Shown piece by piece: positions 29,664 through 37,236 of a stretch of DNA of 37,236 nt. A program made the position numbers and the translations under genes. Positions within the stretch are counted from its first letter, which is position 1; the number at the start of each line of letters is the position of its first letter. The notes under the pieces are model-generated. The model did no database searches and was not told where the DNA came from. It saw only the letters and a program-made list of their open reading frames with translations. Origin of the DNA: Gnetum montanum (lineage: Eukaryota > Streptophyta > Gnetopsida > Gnetales > Gnetaceae); NCBI GenBank assembly GCA_015680685.1, contig MNCI01030285.1, positions 1 through 37,236 of the forward strand, in the 5' to 3' direction.

Positions 29664-31565
29664 TGAACACTATTAAATATTTTGTGTTTAATTCTAAAGA
29701 GAAAGAGACACTAGTGTAGAGGACTTGACCATGACTAGTTATTATCAAAAAATATTCTAAATTTAGAGTACATCCAAGAATAGGAGAGGAAAAATTGATG
29801 GATTATTGTTGTACACATTCTTTTATGGATGTAAAATATGATTTGGAAAGAAACAATGAAGAATTGAATTAAAATAGATTTATGTTCAACACATACATAC
29901 ATTAGAAGAAAAGACATTCAATGAATATTTTAAATATGCTTGTAAAGAAGAGACATAGTACAATGATATCATTCTAGAAAGACAAGGTGATATTGAATAT
30001 GATTTTGAAATATTGAATTGATATCTACTTGCATCAACTCATTTATAATGATGTGAATGTGAAATTCTTGGATTAAAGGATCAAGATAGATAGCATGAAT
30101 GATCAGCTAACTATACTAGAGAAGATATTGAAAAGATTATTATGTCTCTTATTCATAGTCATAGATCACACGAAATAATAAAACATTTAAGAAATGATTA
30201 AAATAAGGTGAACTTATCTTGCCTAAGATTTAAACAAAAGAAATGCTATATGACTATCACTAGCTAGCTATATATGCAAAAATTTGAATTTGATGGAGTT
30301 GATTCCCTATTGATGATTATTTGAGAAAAATTAGACATAGGGAAATCATATCTCATTGATATAATTTGTAAAGAATTTAGTAGATCTTTTCCATAAAGAA
30401 AAATATCTTATTGGTACTTTCCCCCAATTGTATTGTAACTTATAACATTAATGCAACTGCAATACATTCTACATTAAACATTAGAATCTAGGAATATAAA
30501 CCACTTGTTACATTAGCTTTAACATCATTACAGAATAGATATAAATACATAAAGCATATCATTATAAATGAAATAAATTTTATAGGTGTTATATTACTTA
30601 GCAAAATTAATCGAGGATAAGTGAAATATTTACAGATAACCAATCAAATAATTTTGGTGGTATATCAGGGATATCCATTAAAGATCTTGCATAACTTCCA
30701 CCTATGAAGGATGTACTTTACATATCATCTTAAATTCATGTAAAACATGTTTCATTAGTATTCTATATATATATAACTTTGAATACTATGTATTGACAAA
30801 AGGGGAGATGATTTATGACAAAAAAGATTTAGAGAAGTTTTAACAAATATATGAGAGGGAACACTCAATCATGCTAATTATGAATTTTTGAGATGAAAAG
30901 TGGATCTTTCATTGACATTAGTTATATGAGATAGGTTTGATGATTTTATGCATTTGTTTGATATAAATAATAAGGCGCACATGCATAATGAAAAAGTATT
31001 GCTAAAATAGAAAAAGCTAGTTGCATGGTGCATAGAAGATAGAAATACAAATGATGTCAAATTTTAGAATGATGGTGAAGAAGAATTAGATTGAGTTATA
31101 TTTATCTATGAAACTACAAGGATTATGTTTACTATTAATATATGGCTAGAAGCAAGATTGGTTAATGATACATTGGAATTTATTAAGGAAATAATTTACA
31201 GTTTCTATTATAAGCCTAAGTAGCTATCATCATATGTTATCATTAAGTTTGACCCTTACAATAAAATACCATATGATCAAGAACATTTTTAACAAGTACT
31301 CATTCAACCAATCATACATGGAGGCTCTTGACAACTACTATTGAGATTAGCATGAACTTTAACTATACATAAGTCACAAGGAATAACCTATAAGAAATCA
31401 TGTATAGGTATTGGCAATAAAGAAACATCAAGTCTTATGTTTATAACACTATCTAAAATAAAAAATGTTAATAGTTTGAAGATATTTTCTTTGATTTCCA
31501 GAGAAAGATACATCAAGATATCAAAGACTTCTCACCTTCAAAGTAGACTAGAAGAATAGTAGAAC
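29664..31565 (+). pseudogene. Helitron-type PIF1-like helicase remnant
   Basis: This continues the Rep remnant. A degraded linker (29780-30180) includes FRVHPRIGEEKLMDY. Helicase motifs then come in PIF1 order: Walker A Gly-Lys-Ser-Tyr-Leu-Ile (GKS codons 30340-30348), motif Ia YNINATAIHSTLNI (about 30441-30485), and Walker B HIIINEINFIG (Asp changed to Asn at 30567). Next are NNFGGISGISIKDLA, then TAA at 30692 where Gln-Leu-Pro-Pro is expected, and WLEARLVNDTLEFIKEI (about 31145-31195, family Gly-Leu-Val-Asn-Gly). TIHKSQG is intact at 31362-31382, followed by MFITLSKIKNVNSLKI (Leu-Ser-Arg to Lys). The end is SRLEE-stop near 31560. PIF1-type helicase fused to Rep is the hallmark of Helitrons, which transpose by rolling circle. 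Frameshifts and stops make it inactive. The 60-codon - strand ORF 30878-31060 is a shadow. Confidence 0.75.
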
Positions 31566-31897
31566 ATTCAATCTAATGAAGAATGATTTTATAAATAATT
31601 TGTTAATTTTTTTTGCTATCGTGGATGCTAAAAAAATTTTCATTATACATTTTTTAATTATAAATATTTAAAAATTGATTATTCATGATATATTTTGGCA
31701 TGTATTTAGTCTTTGAATAGCTGATAGTATAATTTTATGATTAATAGTTTCATGAATTATTATTAACTTTAGAAAAAAAATCTCTAACTTAAAAACTACC
31801 TTTGAAAATTGGATTGATGAATAATTACATACATAATATTTTTTTATTTTTTAAAAATGATATCTTTAAGTGAAAAATGATGATCAGTACCTTATAT
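31566..31897. other. AT-rich spacer after helicase
   Basis: No ORF or family signature is seen. A Helitron 3' end (short GC-rich hairpin before CTRR) should lie downstream of the helicase, but I could not identify one here. Confidence 0.35.
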
Positions 31898-32357
31898 TTA
31901 TAATATATATCTATAATTTAGCTAAAAGAATCTTCTTCATTGATAAGTAACAAGGTTTTTAAAATCAAATATTTCATGACTTCTAGATGAAGAAAAAGAT
32001 TTATGGATTATAATTTTCACAAATTCTTAATGAAAAATATTTTTTTTATCAAATTTATGATAATCATGAAATCAAGAATAAAATAGTTTCATCATGTATC
32101 TTAGATTTTAACTTTTGGCCAAATTTTTTCCATTTCATATGATCTCATAAGCATTATAAATTTTGTTAAGAGTGAAAACATATCATAGATGATGCAAATA
32201 TTTTTTTTCTTGATCTCATGATTATGAAAATTTTGATAAGAAAATCTTTTTCTTTGTCTAGAATTCATGAAATATTTTATTCAAACATCTTATATGCCAA
32301 TGAAGAATATTCTCTTAGCCAAATTATAGATATATATTATAAATATATAATTAAGCT
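31898..32357. repeat. Long foldback inverted repeat
   Basis: The arm from about 31898 (CTTATATTTATAATATATATC... to about 32060) is the imperfect reverse complement of the arm ending about 32357. The outer 50-60 bp match best: TATAATTTAGCTAAAAGAATC pairs with the complement of ATTCTCTTAGCCAAATTATA at 32309-32328. Further in, ATATTTCATGA and GAAAAAGATTT segments are paired. The centre lies near 32130. Transcription would give a long hairpin. It may be a MITE or foldback element; no duplication was recognised at the ends. Confidence 0.65.
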
Positions 32358-32424
32358 AGCAATATTTGCTAATGCTTAATGTTTCTTTTGATGGACAAGT
32401 TGAAATGTGGTACTAGCCCATAGT

Positions 32425-33093
32425 TGTTGGCTAAAATTTACATGATAATATATTATTTCTAATATTTTTAGAAATAATATAATTATATTATTTAGGTAAT
32501 AGAATGTTAAATACAATTTAGGATTTATTCTAATATTTCTGATATGGTTCTTTGAGCATTAGGAATTCATTTTCATGTAGATGTTAACTTACTTCCTATA
32601 TCTCATGATAACTTAAACGTTTGATCATGGTATTTATGGATATTTATAATTCTTATGTAAATGCATGAAACTCAATCTTAGAAATTAGATTGTTAATTTT
32701 AGAATTTGAAAAATCCTAGTTTGTGATTATAAATACTTGGTAACGGCTTAATTTTTTAATATCAATGAAGTTACATCTTTATTTTTATCTTGTTCTCTTC
32801 TCTTGATTGTGTGTGATGGATCTTCTGAGTGCTTTTAGATATAAATATAATTTTTGTGTGCACTTTATTCCCATGATATGGTCTTAAAGATCTAGAGGTT
32901 ATATACATATGAAGCTTTTCTTCTTTTGCCAAGTATAGAAAATGGTTCCTCTTATGTATGATTTCTTACATTGTTTTCTAGTTTTTTATTATTAGTTTCT
33001 TTATTTTTCAATCTTTCTTTTATCCTTCCTATTAATATACATGAATTTTTAGAAATAAAATTGATATGGTACTAATAATTCTTACTATGGTAA
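32425..33093 (+). repeat. Candidate Copia-type LTR
   Basis: It starts TGTTGGCTAAAATTTACATG, typical of many plant Copia LTR starts. It has a TATA-like GATTATAAATACTTGG near 32725, followed by ATCAATGAAGTTACATC near 32762, like the usual LTR R region, and a T-rich tail. Directly afterwards TTGGCATTAGAG (33095-33106) differs from the tRNA-iMet site TTGGTATCAGAG at two positions, both transitions. The right end does not show the expected CCAACA and no partner copy is in the window. No Copia gag or pol is seen downstream. Confidence 0.4.
32449..32481. repeat. Perfect 14 bp hairpin
   Basis: TATATTATTTCTAA (32449-32462), loop TATTT, then TTAGAAATAATATA (32468-32481). The stem is perfect but AT-only, so it may be no more than chance in AT-rich DNA. 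It lies within the candidate LTR near its start. Confidence 0.6.
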
Positions 33094-33106
33094 GTTGGCA
33101 TTAGAG

Positions 33107-33904
33107 AATTCTATCAATGTAGCGACATGTTACCTAATAATAGAAAACCTTAGGTGATATTAAGGAGATAAAAAATTATGATGACTATAGATTTGATATT
33201 AGCTTAAAAAAAATTCAAAATGTAACATGTATTACTAAGGATGCTTTAGAGGGATGAGATTTCTAACTAAGATGCCTTGATTGCTAGTTTAAGTTAGTAG
33301 TAGTCTAATAGTTATTCTAATCTGATGTGGTAACTCATGAGTGTGGCTAGAAATAGTTATTCATGCTTACTGGAAAATATTAGATTAATGATTAAGTTAA
33401 TTGTAATTTTGTATTGGTTCTAACATTGTATTTTTAGCATGTAGGACTCATCTTCCAGTTTTGTTCTAGGTGACACCAAGGTGGTTTTCTCTATGATGAA
33501 TGTGTACTAACCCTACCTACATGTGTAGAATGAAACCTATAGGTTGAACACTTGGAAAAAGATTCTACATAGTGTTGTAAGTTGGGTGGAGAAGTGATGA
33601 AAGTCAATATGGTGTGATGTTGATGAAAAATTCTAGTAATCTTGTTATTATTGGAATCATTTATTAGATTTATTAAATGGCTCATATGGTTATCTTATAT
33701 CTCATGTAAAATTTGTATTTAAATGATTTGTACATGAAATGTTTGTATGAGATTCTATATATATTGTAAAGTGATTATTTATTTAATGCTTATTCAAGTA
33801 TACTTATTAGATTATAAGATTTTATACTTACTATATAAAGTTTTTCCAATGATAAATCTTTGGATACTAAGTATTTCATATAGCATATATGATTTTATAA
33901 TAAG
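33107..33904. other. No recognisable feature
   Basis: AT-rich sequence with short ORFs on both strands (the longest is 64 codons on the - strand at 33685-33491). None shows a family signature. If the preceding LTR is real, this would be the decayed leader and gag of a Copia element. Confidence 0.3.
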
Positions 33905-34130
33905 GAATCATCAGTTAGAGTGATGGTAAGGTACTTATTTCTCTAATTATATGACCTAGGTTTGAGCCTAGGTATAACCACTTAAAAGGTATTATACTAT
34001 CACTCATTCACTCACTCTCGTAGCACTCTACCAAGGTGGGATGAGGATTGTACCTTTGGGTGATGATCCTATATATGGCTTTGTAAGAATTTTTCTTATG
34101 CCCCTTAAGTGATTCCATGTATTCTCCTAT
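33905..34130 (+). mobile_element. tRNA-derived SINE candidate
   Basis: An A-box-like TTAGAGTGATGGTAAGG (33914-33930) and a B-box-like GGTTTGAGCCT (33959-33969) are spaced about 30-35 bases apart, as in RNA polymerase III promoters of tRNA genes. The B box sits in a hairpin, ACCTAGG/CCTAGGT, resembling a T-arm. The following body (CACTCTACCAAGGTGGGATGAGG region, about 34025-34050) is unlike a tRNA 3' half and fits a SINE body. No intact tRNA cloverleaf is possible. Ends and duplications are not clear. Confidence 0.5.
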
Positions 34131-34204
34131 GATTAATTTTGAGGTATGACAAAATAACATTCAAAATATCAAATAAGCTTATTGTTTAGATATTTATAGT
34201 TTTC

Positions 34205-34470
34205 ATGTAAGGTGTAAGAGGGAAGTGATGCACTAGTGATAATGATACCAAGGTTTTATTGCACCAAGAATAGTAAAAACAAGGTGAAAATGCCTTAGAT
34301 ATGGTAACATACTAGATTGGAAATGCACTAAGGAAGGTGACCAGCTAGATTTGATGATACTAGAATGACATCATATTAGGTGTTACACCAAGCATGATGA
34401 GATATAATAGGTATTACCACACTAGGGTGGTGACTCTAAGGAGATGCCATACTAGAGTCTCATCTATAAT
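34205..34470. repeat. Degenerate short repeats around CACTAG/ACTAGA
   Basis: Segments such as GATGCACTAGTGATAATG, ACATACTAGATTGGAAATGCA, GATACTAGAATGACA, CACACTAGGGTGGTGA and CCATACTAGAGTC repeat at irregular intervals of about 20-60 bases. They look like a decayed minisatellite. No coding potential. Confidence 0.4.
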
Positions 34471-35150
34471 TGAGGTATATATATCCAAATCATATAATTA
34501 TAAAGATTAAAAAATGATACATTATTAACACTTGGATGTCTCATCATATCTTCATGACCAAATTAAGCTAGTTCCTTAACTTGCTATAGTAAAAGTTGTA
34601 CTAAGCATGGTTTGATTTATGAGTTACATGGAGTAGCTACATACATTAGAATGTGTAAAAGACACTTGAACAAAAAAAATTTATTAGAAAAAAATAATAG
34701 GTGATGGATAAAGCTAATTTCATATTAGTACAATTTTGTGAATTGAAAAATGCATTACAAGAACTTTTACATGAAACTAGATGGATGAGGTAATCATAGA
34801 AGTCCATCTACTAAAGTTGTTCCTTGAGAAAAGAGAAATTATCCTAAGGGAAATCTATAAAAAAATTTTCTTCATGATGAATCTTTCATGACAACATCTA
34901 TTCCTACTATTTTCTACTACTCCAATTCAATTCATGTATTTTTCTACTATCTTGATATCTAGAGTTTGCCTTTTGATGTTAGTATCAACTGGGAGTGAAT
35001 TTGATGTATTTTTGTAGCTTAAACTAGTTACAAGGTAGGTGTCACTCGTAGTCATTTCTAGTCCAAATTTACAATATCATATACATCATAGTGGCTCATG
35101 TTAAGCTAAAACTTGATTCTTATAAAAGATTTCATCCTAATTAAGGAGTT
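34471..35150. other. No recognisable feature
   Basis: AT-rich sequence without long ORFs, family signatures or clear repeats. Confidence 0.3.
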
Positions 35151-35159
35151 ATGAGGTGA

Positions 35160-35600
35160 ATGGAACCAATATGAGGTTGAGGTCCCCTCTAAAGACTATG
35201 CAAAATTATATCAATAAAAATTTTCATTAAGAATGATTATGCTCTTAGGTTTTAATCCTTAGGACTAACTACAAGGGATTACTAATTGAATTTTCTTTAT
35301 ATTAAGAAGGAGTTTGCATTCAAGCTTTACTAGCTTTAGGAGATTGTGAGATATCATGTTAGATATGGGATTCCGAGTTGGATAAAACTTGCATGAGATC
35401 ACAGTCCACTCTAAAAACTATAGTGGACTACATTTATAGTGGTTTAGGCTAATAATGATTGTTCTCTTAGGTTTTTCCTTAAGACTAACTATGAGGGAGT
35501 ACAACTCATAATCCCATTACATTGAAAATGAGTTTGCATTTAGGTTTTTCTAACTTTAGAAGATCATGGATGGTTTTGATCTATAATCAGTTGTAGCTAC
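35160..35600. repeat. Tandem duplication, about 222 bp period
   Basis: AATGATTATGCTCTTAGG at 35232 and AATGATTGTTCTCTTAGG at 35454 begin matching segments. Both include GACTAACTA...GAGGGA/AAGGGA and GAGTTTGCATT blocks, and are preceded by GAGGTCCCCTCTAAAGACTA and the related CAGTCCACTCTAAAAACTA. Identity is moderate, so the duplication is old. A third partial copy may follow near 35590. Confidence 0.6.
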
Positions 35601-35639
35601 ATCAAGAGTCTATGTAGATGCAACTTATAGTTTTTTTTG

Positions 35640-36348
35640 CAACAACATGCCTAAATATTTTTTTTTAAAAAAAATAAAGTAATAAAAAAGATGAGAATGT
35701 AACATAGCACCTATAGAAGGCAAAGGAAATAAATAATTAGGAGCTTTTGTATAGAATTCAAGGCTTTTTTAAGCTAAGAAAGAGATGTCAAAGTAATCAA
35801 TTAAGTCCACTAAGCATGGTGTGAGCTCTTTGGCACCTAATTTCTTCATATATTAAGAGATGAAGAGAGGTAGTGTCCCTTATGCCTATCATTTATTACT
35901 AAGTTTGCAATGTTTTGGTATGCATTGAAGGCTTAGTACTTCCATAGATCATATGGCTTATGTATGAATGAGTCATTTTAGATTGTATTCTAATGTATTT
36001 CATATTTTCATGCATTAATTAGAGAGGTTTCTAGTGATTCTTTTCTTTTTTATAGATTGTAAATGAAATGAAAATGAATTGAAGTGGAATTCAGGATGGA
36101 TTTGGATTTAATTACATTGGAATGGTGTATTGAATTTAAGAGTCATATGAGATTTGGTATAAGTGTACAATTAGAATACTCGAGTAATTCATATAATGTT
36201 TAAAGTCTATTTGATGGATAATATTAATTTTTTCATGCTTGGTTAGGATCCAAATTTAAATAATTGTGCTCATAGTGATTTGAACTTGTGCAGATTATGT
36301 TAGATATAAATTAAGAGAATAAATTCTTATGTTAACTTCTTGGAAAAC
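35640..36348. other. Noncoding sequence before the last gag
   Basis: AT-rich, with poly-T and poly-A runs near 35630-35690. It should contain the LTR and leader of the element at 36349, but no convincing primer site or second LTR copy can be seen in the window. Confidence 0.3.
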
Positions 36349-37236
36349 ATGGTTTCCAACAAGAAATCTATTCAAGCCTTAAACAAGACTATGAAAGGCC
36401 TTAAAGGTTTCTTTAAAATGCCTATAAATAGAATAGAATAATTAGATGCTAAACTTTATGCTAATACTTTCTCATCTCAATAAAGATAATATTAAATATT
36501 CTTTGAACCATAAAGATGAAAAGGAATATGAACATGGAAGAGGAGATGGTGAGGAGGGTACGTATTCAACCAATTGAAGTGTTGGATTCTATGATTCAAG
36601 TATTTAAGTGGAAGAAATCCTAGTCCTAATAGGAATTTTCAAAGGACTCCATGAGTTACTCAGTCATTAAATATAAGTTCATTAAGACATTCAAATCTAG
36701 ATGAAGAGGATGAAGTAATAGATGAAAAAGATATGAGAAATGCATCCATGCTTTCATATGTGGAATTGAAGTATTTTAATAGAATAGATGGCTCATATGT
36801 ATTTAAGTCACGTTTGAAAGTAATGAACATGAATTTTGAGTTGGAGAAAATTCGCAATCATCTAAGGATAAAAATTGATAAATTCAAAATTAAAGGCATA
36901 ACTTCTATTTGATGGAAGAAGGATTCTTGTTCATTCTATATGAAAAACATGATTTATGTTAGATAATGTTGGGTCATGAAATACATGGTAAGATAGAAAT
37001 ATGAGTAAACCAGGTAAAGCAAAAAGACAATTATGAAGTTGAAACATCTTAAGATACATTGATTTTTGTCATTTATATCATCATTACACGTTGAATTAGA
37101 AAAATTATGAGTAAGAATAAATATTTTATATAGGACTAAAAATGAAATATTAGTAGGGGTTGATCTTATATGAGCCTTAAAATATAGATGAGGCTTCTTA
37201 TTTGGCTATCAAGTTTAAGAAGAAAGTAAGTGGCTA
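36349..37236 (+). pseudogene. Gag of a third gypsy element, cut by window end
   Basis: The ATG at 36349 starts MVSNKKSIQALNKTMKGLK, similar in plan to the gag start at 2460. The shared NLDEEDEV block is at 36694-36717. It is followed by VELKYFNRIDGSYVFKS and MNMNFELEKI, homologous to IKNFNSIDYMNAFSS and LEKHFELEE at 6548-6640. Trp-Trp at about 36911 has decayed to TGA-Trp. Near 37183 DEASYLAIKFKKK corresponds to the family's Gag end region. Many stops and frame changes occur. It shows what the second element's gag looked like without the 2853-6517 insertion. The zinc knuckle and pol lie outside the window. Confidence 0.65.

Noticed and set aside
29735-29917. 60-codon - strand ORF
   Set aside because: Antisense to the degraded helicase linker; no signature.
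31566-31897. Helitron 3' end (hairpin plus CTRR)
   Set aside because: No GC-bearing hairpin next to a CTRR end could be identified; AT-rich background gives many weak hairpins.
33914-33980. A functional tRNA gene
   Set aside because: A and B box-like motifs are present but no acceptor stem or full cloverleaf can be formed; treated as SINE.

Overview
The window looks like intergenic heterochromatin from a land plant with a large genome. It is AT-rich and packed with old, nested, broken retrotransposons. I found no convincing cellular gene, rRNA, tRNA, CRISPR array or prokaryotic operon. Two primer-binding sites match the 3' ends of plant initiator tRNA-Met and tRNA-Asp. The reverse transcriptases are Ty3/gypsy types, both chromovirus-like and Athila/Tat-like. 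Most reading frames are closed by TAA, TAG or TGA where the family has Gln, Trp or Arg, as expected from long decay of methylated cytosine. This would suit a slowly turning-over genome such as a conifer, but the species is inference.

Layout. (1) 1-1425: remnant of a gypsy element (zinc knuckle, protease, reverse transcriptase), followed by an LTR-like stretch with an AGACATCT/TGTCTC motif array. (2) 2460-9411: a second gypsy element of the same type (gag, protease, RT, RNase H, start of integrase). Its gag is split by a 3.67 kb LTR element (2853-6517) that has its own tRNA-Met primer site and a long acidic ORF of unknown function in place of pol. (3) 9412-18437: an Athila/Tat-like gypsy element on the + strand. 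It begins with an 803 bp LTR inside the integrase of element 2 and carries gag, protease, RT, RNase H, integrase and a long 3' noncoding module with repeated polypurine motifs. Its 3' LTR is missing. (4) 18438-21922: a diverged second copy of that 3' module, an LTR-like patch, one 130-codon ORF that may come from a transposon, and a tandem repeat.

(5) 21975-31560: a decayed Helitron-type Rep-helicase gene on the + strand. It is cut in two by a 7.2 kb LTR element on the - strand (22442-29658) flanked by a perfect 5 bp duplication, ATTAC. The inserted element belongs to the same family as element 3. It has lost RT, RNase H and integrase but kept gag and protease, so it is a non-autonomous derivative, and it is the best preserved element here. 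(6) 31561-36348: noncoding sequence with a long foldback inverted repeat, a possible Copia-type LTR, a tRNA-derived SINE candidate and tandem duplications. (7) 36349-37236: the start of a third gypsy gag of the element-2 family, running off the window.

These are not cooperating genes but a stack of insertions whose order can partly be read. Element 2 is older than the elements inside it, and the Helitron gene is older than the - strand LTR element. The most unusual items are the Helitron-type gene with fungal/animal-like Rep-helicase signatures, the unknown acidic ORF of the small LTR element, and the arrays of short palindromic motifs in the LTR promoters.
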